In this document: piece after piece, positions 53,285 through 61,831 of the stretch
Position numbering within the stretch: position 1 is the first letter of the stretch
Layout: the number at the start of each line of letters is the position of its first letter
Assembly (NCBI GenBank): GCA_016840405.1
Contig: JAEOSK010000015.1
Location: forward strand, 1 to 61,831
Reading direction: 5' to 3'
Length of the DNA: 61,831 nt
Source: Candidatus Hermodarchaeum yapensis
Lineage (GTDB): Archaea; Asgardarchaeota; Hermodarchaeia; Hermodarchaeales; Hermodarchaeaceae
The notes under the pieces: generated by a model
What the model was told of the DNA's origin: nothing
Databases searched by the model: none
Seen by the model: only the letters and a program-made list of their open reading frames with translations
Made by a program: the position numbers and the translations under genes

Positions 53285-54614
53285 GTCTTAACCTCCTTTC
53301 TCTACGCCTAGGAATTAACGATATTTTCAATTCCTTTTCTACTAGGGGTTCATAAAGTGTTGTTACATCTTTTAGAGGTAATCGTGCTTCTCGATCGGCG
53401 TGCACCAAGAACACATTATACAACTCTGGACCACCATACTCTCCAAGAAGTGTCTCTAAGATTGTTTGCACACGACTGGGTGGAGGATCAAGCATTCGTG
53501 ATGCTGACACCTGTGAAAGGCGTGTTGGTATTCCAACGTTAAAGGCGGGCATATCTATGCGCATGGGTGTATCATTGTGTGCAAGTTTTGCACAAACAGT
53601 TACGAATGTCGGAAGTTGGAAAGTATCCTTCATCACGGGTACTGCCCATTTTTCAAAATCCTCATCACTTTGATAATCAACATAAACATTAGCAAAACGG
53701 CGTTGAACATAATCCGCGGGGTTCTTGGATTCATATTTGAATAAGGGAACGTCCGGGTAGGGTTCAATCGGTGTTGTGTAACCTGCTGTTTCTCCCCAGG
53801 CATGAATGAGAGCAAAATCTGGTCGCGGTCGGCGAAGTTCATAAAGTAGATCCCAAATCAGCTCATGTTGGCTTTTACTCAGGGGTAATTCTCGAAGAAA
53901 CCGGATGGCGGCTATGGCTGGCTTTTTCTCAGCCTCTAATGATTGGGCAACCTGACTGAAATCTTCAGAAGACAGTACTTTTTCCAAATCCTGTAAAACT
54001 TTGTCTCTTACTGAATCAAGGAGGAGCCGAGTAAGATGACGGGCGACGGAATCTTTACTAATTCCTAATATCAAGATTTTCCGTTTTCGACACTCCTCGA
54101 GAAGTTGGATAAAGGTCTGCATATAGCGTAGGTAGAGCTCACGTTCACCAGCATAGTTGAATGCAATTGGAACATGAGTAATTCGTCCATACAAAGATCC
54201 ATCCAAAAGTACTAAATCGACATCTGACGCGGATTGGACAGCCTCAAGAGCGACTTGATGTTCAATGTGTTCGGATCGCAAGCTCACAAGGTCAACGAGT
54301 TGTTCACGAGGAGAGGCAATCATATGTGCATTAGAAGTCACTTTGCGGTGTGATTCCCCCCAAGAGGTGTACGCGCTAGCCCGACAAATATACATGAAAG
54401 CCCCCGGAGCATACTCTCGTGTTGAACGACCACTATCCACAGCAATAACACGAAGGTCCTGCTTTTGGGGGGCAGGAAGCTTCCGCCATTCTTTTTGAAA
54501 AGCAGCCTTCAGGAGTCCATCTAGTTCAGTGGACTCTTCACCGGTTAGTCTCCGACGGAAAACGTCTCGTTTTTCCTGCAATTCATTGAGGAATAAATCA
54601 AGAAAATTTGGCAT
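53277..54614 (-). CDS. nurA: NurA nuclease
   Basis: 445 residues, NurA domain: VIAVDSGRSTREY (catalytic Asp), VDLVLLDGSLYGR (second acidic site), and ILGISKDSVARHL. Late HADREARLPLKDV also fits. NurA is a 5'-3' nuclease moved along DNA by HerA. Start ATG 54614 (MPNFLDLF); a TTG at 54632 is in frame but less convincing. It is the first gene of the nurA-herA-mre11-rad50 operon. Confidence 0.9.
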   Translation of the reverse strand: MPNFLDLFLNELQEKRDVFRRRLTGEESTELDGLLKAAFQKEWRKLPAPQKQDLRVIAVDSGRSTREYAPGAFMYICRASAYTSWGESHRKVTSNAHMIASPREQLVDLVSLRSEHIEHQVALEAVQSASDVDLVLLDGSLYGRITHVPIAFNYAGERELYLRYMQTFIQLLEECRKRKILILGISKDSVARHLTRLLLDSVRDKVLQDLEKVLSSEDFSQVAQSLEAEKKPAIAAIRFLRELPLSKSQHELIWDLLYELRRPRPDFALIHAWGETAGYTTPIEPYPDVPLFKYESKNPADYVQRRFANVYVDYQSDEDFEKWAVPVMKDTFQLPTFVTVCAKLAHNDTPMRIDMPAFNVGIPTRLSQVSASRMLDPPPSRVQTILETLLGEYGGPELYNVFLVHADREARLPLKDVTTLYEPLVEKELKISLIPRRRERRLRHG

Positions 54615-54808
54615 ATGACCATCGCCCAACAATCTATGTCACAGACCAAGTCTAGCCCCTTTAAACCTAACTCACACAAATCGATAAGTAAAATCAAAAA
54701 AACCGTAAAGCCCTTAGAATGTAACTCGCTAGCGAACACATAGAAGAGAAGTTTTTTGGGCAACCACTATCCTATGAGTTTACTATTAGATTGTGAGGAG
54801 ATTAGGTA

Positions 54809-55195
54809 ATGCAAATTGCACCAGTTCTATTCTTCGTGTCGGGAACCATCGTAGCTTTTCTTATCAGATTCTTTGCTCTGACATTCGCGATATTCTTTTC
54901 TGGCCGAATTATGGGGGGAGAAATTGTCACTTTAAGAGATGCCTTCATTGGTGCTTCAATTGTAGTAGTGGCTCAGGAAATTGTCTGGTGGATTATGTTT
55001 TTCATTTTCCCTATCGCTGCAGATCTTCTTGTTGTTGTAGTTGGTATTCTCGCGCTTATTATGACTATCATCAAATTCTATGACTTCGGATTTTTTGGTG
55101 CAACAGCCCTCGTAATGTTGGCACTGGTTATGTTTTCGGCTGTCGAGGTTATGAGCATTGCATTCTACTACATCTTCTTCGTCCCATTGCCCTAG
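54809..55195 (+). CDS. Small multispanning membrane protein 1
   Basis: 128 residues with about four transmembrane helices covering nearly the whole length. Charged residues appear only in short loops (GGEIVTLRDAF). ATG 54809. It is divergent from the DNA-repair operon and followed 166 bases later by a similar-sized membrane gene (55362) with the same opening (MQ.A, GR.. then T.DA). Possibly a paralogous pair. Function unknown. Confidence 0.7.
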   Translation: MQIAPVLFFVSGTIVAFLIRFFALTFAIFFSGRIMGGEIVTLRDAFIGASIVVVAQEIVWWIMFFIFPIAADLLVVVVGILALIMTIIKFYDFGFFGATALVMLALVMFSAVEVMSIAFYYIFFVPLP

Positions 55196-55361
55196 CCTCA
55201 AGATTTCCTTAGAATTACTTAGAGCCAAGCAGAGTGAAGGCAGATTGTGTCATTGCGTGTTGGACACAACTAGTTCTAATCTAGACACTTGAATGACAGA
55301 ATTATAAAGGTAGAAATTCAGAAGCAGGATACACCACACCAACGAGAGTGATATTTTCACA

Positions 55362-55778
55362 ATGCAATTTGCTGAATTGATTATACTTGGACTCTCATTC
55401 CTAGTGATTTGGTTAGTAACCTCGTTCATTCTCTGGATAGTTGGTCGGATTGCCTGGGGTAAAGACGTCCAGTACACCGATGCACTACTAATCATCCTTA
55501 TCGGAAATATCATCAACTTCATTCTACTCTACTTCTTTCAATACTTCATCGAACCATACCTGCTCCCCCTAGGACTAATCGGCGTGATCCTCATTATTTC
55601 AATTCCCTGGTTGATTGTGCTAGTTGGTTACATCTTTCTGATTATGAAATTCTTCGATACCGAAATTCTGGGCGCAATTGGGGTTGGATTGCTGGTCGTT
55701 ATGATTTCAATCGCTATTGGCGTCATCTTTGTTGCCTATGGCCTCATTCTCCTCGCACTTCTTGGCTTAGCCCCTTAA
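55362..55778 (+). CDS. Small multispanning membrane protein 2
   Basis: 138 residues, about four membrane helices. The loop GRIAWGKDVQYTDALL corresponds to SGRIMGGEIVTLRDAF of the preceding protein, so the two look like paralogues. ATG 55362 with GAGAGTGAT upstream. No recognisable family. Ends 58 bases before the convergent methyltransferase gene. Confidence 0.7.
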   Translation: MQFAELIILGLSFLVIWLVTSFILWIVGRIAWGKDVQYTDALLIILIGNIINFILLYFFQYFIEPYLLPLGLIGVILIISIPWLIVLVGYIFLIMKFFDTEILGAIGVGLLVVMISIAIGVIFVAYGLILLALLGLAP

Positions 55779-55835
55779 AGAAGGGAACTCAGTAAAAGCA
55801 GGGATTTCTCCTCCTCTACATCCTTTTTCGAAATT

Positions 55836-56555
55836 CTAGACCCTTTCAGATGTGGCTATTATCCACCAGATAGGCGTATAGATGAACTTGGGTGCAACCC
55901 AGTGAATACCTAGTTCCTCCAGTAAATCAGCTTCATCAGTAATCTCAGCTTTCATCACATCCGCATCAAATTGCCATGAAAGAATTCCTGAACGGATGTT
56001 GTGAAATCCGAGTTTTTCCAGTTCTGAAGGCAATTGGGACCCAGTATACGGGTCGGCACCTAATTTCTGTAAGGCTTCAATTATGGGATAAGTCGCATCG
56101 GGTAGAGGTTCAGTTTGTCCTTCAGAAATTTCAATCCGTTCAGTATAATCGGGTTCTATGGAGGCGAATACTCCCTTTGGACGTAGAACATATCGAATTT
56201 CTTTGAGTGCCTGTATCCGGTCAATGATCCACATCATGGTGAAATGGCTTAGGCAGAAGCTGACGACTGACTGACGGAGTGGAAGGTATGTGGCATCCGC
56301 TAGTAAAAAATGGAGAGCGCTGTGTTGTGAATGCATTCGAACAGCCTTTGATAGTAAAATTGGATCAATGTCTAGACCGATTGCGGTTACGGCAGGGTCT
56401 TCGCTGGACAATTCTGGAGTGATAGCACCAGTTCCACAACCAATATCAATGCAAATTGGTGCCTCGCTCCATTTGATGTGTTGGTAGAAGAATTGTCGTG
56501 TTGGTGTGGTTCGTTGGGCTTGTTCTTTGAGAAATGTAGAGGTATAGGGTTGCAC
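55836..56555 (-). CDS. SAM-dependent methyltransferase (class I)
   Basis: 239 residues. Motif I CIDIGCGTGAITPEL, acidic ribose-contacting residue in GLDIDPILL, LLADATYLPLRQSVV (motif II region), and ALKEIRYVLRPKGVFASIEP (motif III). Substrate unknown. GTG 56555 is preceded by GGGAGGC. It is 56 bases downstream of the radical SAM gene on the same strand, so the two may act in one pathway. Confidence 0.85.
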   Translation of the reverse strand: MQPYTSTFLKEQAQRTTPTRQFFYQHIKWSEAPICIDIGCGTGAITPELSSEDPAVTAIGLDIDPILLSKAVRMHSQHSALHFLLADATYLPLRQSVVSFCLSHFTMMWIIDRIQALKEIRYVLRPKGVFASIEPDYTERIEISEGQTEPLPDATYPIIEALQKLGADPYTGSQLPSELEKLGFHNIRSGILSWQFDADVMKAEITDEADLLEELGIHWVAPKFIYTPIWWIIATSERV

Positions 56556-56610
56556 TTGGTGTGCCTCCCATCTTCTGTTAAGCTGAGAAGGGGGATTCGG
56601 ATCTCAATTA

Positions 56611-57936
56611 TCACCCTACGTTATGGTGGCAACAGACTTCTTTATATTCGGTGAAGAGTGGGCAGCCTCCACCGCACGCTTTGAGGAGCTCACATGAAAG
56701 GCATTCTTCAGCGAGTTTAGTATGTCCTCGTAGTGCCTTTGCTGTTGGATGGTTCCAAATTGCATCCCAAGAGTCTTTGAGAATGTTTCCCAAGGGTTCA
56801 AAGTAGCTTTGACAGGGGAGAACATTTGCATTAGGTTCAATTGCAAGGCTTGAGTAAGCTGCGCTGCAGCGTCGTGGACCCAGCCCATATTCAGTAGGAT
56901 CGAAGTGACAGTACATGGTGGGTGAATACCAAATGAGTCGCATGTCGTGTTCACTGGCCTCGGCGAGGATATCGGTGATGATTTCATCAAGTTCTTCTTC
57001 CGGAATGGCTTGTTTATCTGCCACATCGCGTCCGCTACCTGAATAGATAAGGCCGTTCATGGCAAATGGCTTCTGACCCAATTTTGCCAAGAATGCAACA
57101 GTATCGGTGATTGTCGGTCGGTTTAGCTGTGTGAGGGTCGTGTTGGTGATGGTATAGATATCGGTGGCGATGAAACGCTTGAGCCCAGCAACAGTTTCTT
57201 CCCAGGCTCCTTGAACACCTACCATTTGGTCGTGAATTTCGGGTAGATGTGATTCCAAGGTGATTTGCACGTAATCTATCCCAGCTTTCACCAAATCATC
57301 AACCAGATCCTGTGTCAGGTGCCGCCCATTGGTGACAAGTCCTGCGATAATACCGATTTCCTCAGCATATTGCACAAGTTCGACAAGATCATCACGAAGT
57401 GTCGGTTCGCCACCTGTGAAAGTAACATGAGGAACAGCTACACCGAGGAGGGCATCAAGGACCTGCTTCCATTTACTGGTTTCAATTTCTTTGGTAGCAT
57501 CCCAGCTGCGACGTTCTGGAGGTACATAACAATGTGAACACGCATTATTACAACGGTAGGTGAGTGCAAGGTCAACCCGGTATGGGGCAGAGGGCTCATG
57601 GGAGAAAGGCTCGACTTCACCAAAGTCAAAGGTTTCAATAGGCGAAACATCGGGCTCCGCAATGAAAGACAAGATCTTATCCTTTAATTCATTGTAATCC
57701 GCTCGAATCGCATCAGGTTTTGCACCCCTATATTTCTCACGGATGAAAGAAATGACCTCATCCTCCGATTTCCCTTCCACCGCAGCAATAGCATAATCAT
57801 AACCAGTTTCATTTAAGAAAAGTAAACGTGAGGCATCGACAACGATTGTACCACCTTTAGGCTCCTTCCGGAGATGAAACCGGTGGCCCTCTAATTCGCC
57901 TTTACCAAAAATGATTTTTCCAGTTTGAGACTCCAT
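56611..57936 (-). CDS. RRE-radical SAM-SPASM enzyme (PqqD/PqqE-like fusion)
   Basis: 441 residues. The N-terminal ~95 residues have a PqqD/RRE-like winged helix (GGTIVVDASRLLFLNETGYD and a downstream helical end). Next is a radical SAM core with CNNACSHC, where the four-iron cluster binds, and GGEPTLRDDLVEL. The C terminus is a SPASM domain (CSAAYSSLAIEPNANVLPC, CLSCELLKACGGGC, then CC) for auxiliary clusters. Such fusions modify peptides or, in related groups, tetrapyrroles. No obvious precursor peptide was seen nearby. ATG 57936 follows AAGGAGCGTC. Confidence 0.9.
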   Translation of the reverse strand: MESQTGKIIFGKGELEGHRFHLRKEPKGGTIVVDASRLLFLNETGYDYAIAAVEGKSEDEVISFIREKYRGAKPDAIRADYNELKDKILSFIAEPDVSPIETFDFGEVEPFSHEPSAPYRVDLALTYRCNNACSHCYVPPERRSWDATKEIETSKWKQVLDALLGVAVPHVTFTGGEPTLRDDLVELVQYAEEIGIIAGLVTNGRHLTQDLVDDLVKAGIDYVQITLESHLPEIHDQMVGVQGAWEETVAGLKRFIATDIYTITNTTLTQLNRPTITDTVAFLAKLGQKPFAMNGLIYSGSGRDVADKQAIPEEELDEIITDILAEASEHDMRLIWYSPTMYCHFDPTEYGLGPRRCSAAYSSLAIEPNANVLPCQSYFEPLGNILKDSWDAIWNHPTAKALRGHTKLAEECLSCELLKACGGGCPLFTEYKEVCCHHNVG

Positions 57937-58104
57937 TCATGACGCTCCTTACCAGAGATATGTCTTCCTTTTCGTATCATCAAGAAAAGTCTATCGAAGA
58001 CTGAGTACTTATCGAAAAATTAAGGATATGTGAAGGAATTAAGTTGGTTCGTAATGCTTTTCGGGTTATATTATAATGATGAATATTGGAAGTTGTCCAC
58101 CACA

Positions 58105-58701
58105 ATGTCGCGAATTGAAGAAATGGAACAATTAGCCGCAATTTCGAACCTTGGACCTATTGCGCGACGATATTTTGCGATGAATGCCTTTGATGGAACC
58201 TTAACCATCATGGGAATTATTTTAGCATCGCATTTTGCCCTCCATCATGATGCGAGGGCAATTGTAACCGCAGGAATCGGTGCATGCCTAGCCATGATGT
58301 TTTCTGGATTAGCCGGCACTTATCTAGCAGAAAAAGCAGAAAGAGAACGCGAATTCAAAGAAATGGAACGAGCTATGCTACGAAAATTAGACCAAACCAT
58401 CGTTAAAAAAGCGTCACGGTTTGCGATTATTGTCTCATCAATTGTAGACGGATTTGCACCATTTTTAGCGGGATTGATTCTTCTTACCCCGTTCATTCTA
58501 ATTGTCGCTAGTATACCCTTAGCATGGGACGTCGCTGTCTGGATTTCTGGAGGCGTAGGATTTTTGATGCTTTTCTTATTGGGAATCTTTCTTGGGCGGG
58601 TCTCTGAACAAAATCCGTGGTTCTATGGTCTACAGACACTTGGAGCAGGAGTAGCTACGGCCGTAGCGATTATTATGTTAGAATTATTTCTCACTGTGTA
58701 G
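58105..58701 (+). CDS. VIT/CCC1-type iron or manganese transporter
   Basis: About 199 residues with the VIT1/CCC1 pattern: FAMNAFDGTLTIMGIILASHF in the first helix, then ATLAEKAEREREFKEMERAM-like charged region (LAEKAEREREFKEMERAM) that in VIT proteins is the cytosolic metal-binding domain, and a late IVDGFAPFLAGLILL helix. ATG 58105 has GGAAG upstream. A start at 58030 is possible. Convergent overlap with the next gene (18 bases). Confidence 0.85.
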   Translation: MSRIEEMEQLAAISNLGPIARRYFAMNAFDGTLTIMGIILASHFALHHDARAIVTAGIGACLAMMFSGLAGTYLAEKAEREREFKEMERAMLRKLDQTIVKKASRFAIIVSSIVDGFAPFLAGLILLTPFILIVASIPLAWDVAVWISGGVGFLMLFLLGIFLGRVSEQNPWFYGLQTLGAGVATAVAIIMLELFLTV

Positions 58702-59640
58702 TATAGAACTCTGTATAGATTCAGGGAGCCGTAAGGCCTGCTTTTCTGCCAAGTATGCGTTCAATTGACAAAGTTGTGGCGCCGTGTTCTCGAAATCCTT
58801 GAGGCTATGGCTGTCTGACCCAACGAAAAACTTCGCACCAGACAGGATAAGTTCATCAATTATCTGAGGATCTGGATGCATTCGACCCCAAGGATGATTT
58901 AGCCCACGCAAATTTACTTCAATGAGGACACCTTGCTCTTGACAAAGTAATCCCAATTCCTTTGTCCGTTGTTTCCAAAGTGAATTTACTTCGGGACTTC
59001 CCGGAAAAAGCGGTAAAAAGCGCATCACTCCATCAATATGAGCAATTCCGGAGAAAAGTTGTGACCGAATAGCAGACTCCACTTCATCAAAGTAGCGTTC
59101 CAGAATTTCGCGAAGACCAATCGTCTTCACGAGTTCTTCCATTTCTTCGACGATTGTCAGTGCCAACCGATCAATAGTGTGGACTACACCTATGAAATAG
59201 TCAAAGTCTTTCTTATAATCGTCACAGAACTCAGCGAGCTGAGGTGCTAAGTCAGTGTAATAATCGACTTCTAACCCGAGCGATGTGTAAGGATACTGGG
59301 AATGAACTCGATCATACTCTTCAAGTAAACGCGGGAAACGGTTAGGATTCAAGTAGTCAATCCGGTCAAGAAAGGCGAGTTCGAAATGATCGAGAAACCC
59401 AATATGGATGGCAAGTTGGTTTGCACATCGAGCATAGGCTTCAAGTGGTGTCGAAGAATCCGGACTGAATTCGGTGTGTAAGTGCAAATCATAGCTTGAT
59501 GGTGTATTTGTCATTCTATGGTCACGGAAGAAATGTAGTAGTTGTGACAAAGCGTTTTCGTCGTTGATATAGTATTCGAAACCGTTTGGTGCATAAGATG
59601 TGAGTTTTACTTCTTGTATGATGCCACAGTTTTTGATCAT
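58684..59640 (-). CDS. PHP-domain phosphoesterase (histidinol-phosphatase-like)
   Basis: PHP metal motif YDLHLHTEFSPD, GFLDHFE and later FVGSDSHSLKDF with the typical His/Asp ligands; also SGIAHIDGVMRF. Size about 276 residues for the core. The first 42 residues before MTNTPSS look extra. The ATG at 59640 overlaps the stop of the upstream decayed gene (ATGA) and has GGAG, so I keep it; a start at 59514 is possible. Substrate could be histidinol phosphate or another phosphomonoester. Confidence 0.82.
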   Translation of the reverse strand: MIKNCGIIQEVKLTSYAPNGFEYYINDENALSQLLHFFRDHRMTNTPSSYDLHLHTEFSPDSSTPLEAYARCANQLAIHIGFLDHFELAFLDRIDYLNPNRFPRLLEEYDRVHSQYPYTSLGLEVDYYTDLAPQLAEFCDDYKKDFDYFIGVVHTIDRLALTIVEEMEELVKTIGLREILERYFDEVESAIRSQLFSGIAHIDGVMRFLPLFPGSPEVNSLWKQRTKELGLLCQEQGVLIEVNLRGLNHPWGRMHPDPQIIDELILSGAKFFVGSDSHSLKDFENTAPQLCQLNAYLAEKQALRLPESIQSSILHSEK

Positions 59641-59935
59641 GCTCCAAAGAGGAATGCGCCAGGAACCGTAGCAATGTATTGTGCTGACATTATGAATCCA
59701 AGGTAAACTTCAGGTTGAGGATCAAGACTAAATTCAGCACCTATTGGACCAACTAAGAATTGATCAAAGTAAGCCCAATGGTGTCATATGCCCAGCCGAG
59801 AGCTCAGGCAAAGAAGACATTGATTTTTTCTTTTCGAGTGAAGGGGTTGATATCCAAAAAGTTGCCTCCAAATGCGATGGAGAAAGTGGAAAATCAAGTA
59901 ACCAGGCCTATGACTTGTTTTTTCCATAAAGGGCT
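59637..59935 (-). pseudogene. Remnant of a membrane-protein gene
   Basis: Two overlapping readings on the minus strand together look like the C-terminal half of a membrane protein. One frame gives FSIAFGGNFLDINPFTRKE, VFFA (TGA) ALGWAYDTIGLT; the other gives WAYFDQFLVGPIGAEFSLDP and VYLGFIMSAQYIATVPGAFLFGA to a TGA at 59637-59639. The frame change and stops show decay. Its stop overlaps the start of the PHP gene by ATGA, so it was probably in an operon. Not matched to a known family. Confidence 0.6.
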
Positions 59936-60042
59936 TTTGACAGGCTAGAATTATCGTGTTTAAGACAGATTGAGTCATCTAGAAATTGAAATGAATATCG
60001 AGATTTCGAAGATATTACAAAGCAGTAAATTGCAGTTACATG

Positions 60043-60945
60043 CTAGTAAATTGCCCGTCCGATATCTTCAATGAAAGCAGACCTGTATTCAAGGAGAACT
60101 TGTGGATCCTCAACGAAAATTGTGAATGCGTATGTAAAAGCTACATGAGAAATTGATGTAAGCGCATATACGGGTTCAAAACCGAATTTTTTCTTCCACC
60201 GTTTGCATACTTCGCTTAGGATTGGCTCATATTTTTCATGTGATTCCTTTACTGGAAACCTTAGTTCGAGAGTATACTGGATGAGATTGGTAGTATCCAT
60301 TACCTCGCTAATGACCTCCCAAATTCGCCGTGGTAAAGAAGTCCCTTCAACTGATTCTTCCTGCGATTCGGCAGAGGACTTTGGTTTGCGTTTGTGTTTA
60401 AAACGGAAGTTGGTAACCGATGAGTTCATGACGTTATTATTGGGAATGAGCGTGATGGATCCATCAATCTGGCGTAGTTTCGTATAATTCAAACTGATTT
60501 CAAGGACAATTCCTTCGTTGGAACCGATTCGAACATAATCACCAATATCAAAGGGGTCAGATATCATGATATAAAGACCAGCAACGAAGTTCCGCATTGC
60601 TAGACTAATTGCAAGACCTCCCGCTAACCCGATGATTACAGATGCACTACCCACGATTTCTAGGGCATAGCCCCACAATAGAGGCACATTCGTTGCAAGT
60701 GCCACGATGCCAAGCCAGATAAAGAGCAACCGTATTGCAAGAACGAGTCCATTAATTGCATCTGGTGGGATTCCACCGCGTGATACCCTTCGGCGAAGAA
60801 AACTGGTTAAAAGACTAGCAATGATAGCCAGAACAATCCAGGTGAGTATTAATACAATGATAGGTACGATCCAAGGCCACCACGTATTCCAGAATTCAAT
60901 TAATCCTTGGATTAAGGCTTGAATGGGGTCGGTTGGGATCTGCAT
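60043..60945 (-). CDS. MscS-type mechanosensitive channel
   Basis: 300 residues. Three N-terminal hydrophobic segments, then the pore helix with Gly/Ala pattern (GSASVIIGLAGGLAISLAMRNF), and the beta domain with DPFDIGDYVRIG and GIVLEISLNYTKLRQIDGSITLIPNNNVMNSSV, both classical MscS signatures. It opens under osmotic downshift. ATG 60945. It has a small 61-base gap from the final gene of the window. Confidence 0.95.
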   Translation of the reverse strand: MQIPTDPIQALIQGLIEFWNTWWPWIVPIIVLILTWIVLAIIASLLTSFLRRRVSRGGIPPDAINGLVLAIRLLFIWLGIVALATNVPLLWGYALEIVGSASVIIGLAGGLAISLAMRNFVAGLYIMISDPFDIGDYVRIGSNEGIVLEISLNYTKLRQIDGSITLIPNNNVMNSSVTNFRFKHKRKPKSSAESQEESVEGTSLPRRIWEVISEVMDTTNLIQYTLELRFPVKESHEKYEPILSEVCKRWKKKFGFEPVYALTSISHVAFTYAFTIFVEDPQVLLEYRSAFIEDIGRAIY

Positions 60946-61006
60946 ATTCGTAACGCCTCAAACTGTGGGATAGAAAATGCCCTTCAGTATTATTTCAGCC
61001 TTTGGC

Positions 61007-61831
61007 TCATTGATTATTCGTCATTTTTGATAAGATACGGAGACCCTGTGAGGCGGAATAACAACCCGATACAAGAAGTATGGTCCCAATCCCAAAGAAG
61101 AGGTACGCGTATGGTGCATAAGCACCTGCATAGTTAAGCACAAACTCAGTCCTGTTTTGCCTAACTAGAATCCAACTGCGAAACTCGACATCGCCAGTTT
61201 CCCGTATGATTTCAATTATTGTATCATTAGTTGTGTAACACTCAAAGGTTTGATATCCTGGATACTGCGAGTTGACATAATTCCACGTCTGATTTACAGA
61301 ACCATCTCGAGTGTAAGCCATGACGGTAACCGAGGAATGATTGACGAAGAACGTTCGAAGCTCAATTGTACTATCCTCAATATTCAATAGGGTTCTATTT
61401 ACACGAGGAACAGATTGGCTAACTATGCCTGAAAATTCACCGAAATCGGTATATTCCTGAGGATGATAGCAAAGAAAATAGTGAGATCTTGTGAGTGAAG
61501 GATAACTCAGACTGAGAAAAAGGATGCCAAGACTACAAAATATCAAGGCTCGTCTCCATAGTCGATTCTGGATAAACAGTTTTTCGAAGCGGTATTTACT
61601 CAACCCAATGAGAATAAGTAGGATTCCAAAAACGAGCAAAATGATATCTAAAGGAAATCTCAAAGATATTAGAGGTGATGGAGGAAGTGGGAGTGAACCG
61701 TTCACTAAGACCCAAAAGGAAAAATTTGCTGGAGCCATATCGTATTGAATGATAAGAGAAAAATCAGAATGCCATACATAGAATTCACGATTGATTGGTT
61801 CATTTGTAAGATTATAGAAATTTGGAACGGT
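61007..61831 (-). CDS. Membrane protein, 5' end outside window
   Basis: The frame stays open to the window end, so the start is beyond it; the visible part is 274 codons. It has a hydrophobic pair (LPLPPSPLISLRFPL... LLVFGILLILIGLS, then ALIFCSLGILFLSLSYPS), an extracytoplasmic beta-like domain of about 110 residues with many potential N-glycosylation sites (NRT, NHS, NQT, NDT), and a C-terminal helix (YAYLFFGIGTILLVSGC). Unknown function. The glycosylation sequons fit a surface protein. Confidence 0.75.
   Translation of the reverse strand, partial: TVPNFYNLTNEPINREFYVWHSDFSLIIQYDMAPANFSFWVLVNGSLPLPPSPLISLRFPLDIILLVFGILLILIGLSKYRFEKLFIQNRLWRRALIFCSLGILFLSLSYPSLTRSHYFLCYHPQEYTDFGEFSGIVSQSVPRVNRTLLNIEDSTIELRTFFVNHSSVTVMAYTRDGSVNQTWNYVNSQYPGYQTFECYTTNDTIIEIIRETGDVEFRSWILVRQNRTEFVLNYAGAYAPYAYLFFGIGTILLVSGCYSASQGLRILSKMTNNQ

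Noticed and set aside
59744..59978. Small ORFs of about 60 codons on both strands
   Set aside because: They overlap the decayed membrane-protein gene, and none has a ribosome site or plausible composition.
1..61831. CRISPR arrays, rRNA genes, prophage
   Set aside because: No spaced direct repeats, rRNA-like sequence or phage structural genes were seen on either strand.

Overview
The window is archaeal and most likely from an Asgard archaeon (a Heimdallarchaeia-like lineage is my best guess). The information-processing genes are archaeal: TFB, a family-B DNA polymerase with two inteins, ABCE1/Rli1, a eukaryote-like LeuRS, a separate catalytic ThrRS, HerA/NurA/Mre11, and two tRNA-Arg genes with encoded CCA. 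Beside them are eukaryotic-signature genes: a ubiquitin E2, an E1-like enzyme with a ubiquitin-fold domain, two divergent actin-family proteins, and a Yip1-type membrane protein. GTG and TTG starts are common, and genes are densely packed, often with overlapping ends.

Layout. 1-2.3 kb: E2 (cut by the window edge), E1, and a zinc-ribbon/Yip1-like protein. 2.5-5.4 kb: leuS. 5.4-8.9 kb: a metal-ion ABC transporter (binding protein, NikR-like regulator, ATPase, permease) with a repeated operator-like element between the divergent arms. 9-11.5 kb: three poorly characterised proteins. 11.6-16.6 kb: PolB with inteins in motifs A and B. 16.7-18.5 kb: a PPC/DUF296 protein and a broken TnpB. 18.6-26 kb: a cytoskeleton-like region with two actin homologues, three coiled-coil proteins (two proline-rich), a cytosolic DUF11-repeat protein, a helical Cys-cluster protein and a NIF3-like protein. 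26-29 kb: an NSUN-type RNA methyltransferase and ThrRS. 29-35 kb: two TnpB loci, two M24 peptidases, two tRNA-Arg. 35-45 kb: DUF89/ARMT1-like protein, ABCE1, acyl-CoA synthetase alpha subunit, TFB, Lrp-like regulator, nucleotide-sugar dehydrogenase, alpha/beta hydrolase, amidohydrolase. 45-48 kb: an orphan 450-residue protein and a broken TnpB. 48-54.6 kb: a tight nurA-herA-mre11-rad50 operon whose Rad50 carries a transmembrane hairpin instead of a zinc hook. 54.8-61.8 kb: small membrane proteins, a methyltransferase, an RRE-radical SAM-SPASM enzyme, a VIT/CCC1 transporter, a PHP phosphoesterase, a decayed membrane-protein gene, an MscS channel and a protein cut by the window end.

The two best candidates for undescribed systems are the two-actin/coiled-coil operon (22.1-25.1 kb) and the membrane-anchored Mre11-Rad50-HerA-NurA operon (48.1-54.6 kb). 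Four independent solo TnpB loci, at least three of them decayed, show repeated invasion by IS605/IS1341-type elements. All assignments come from reading motifs by eye; no database search was run.
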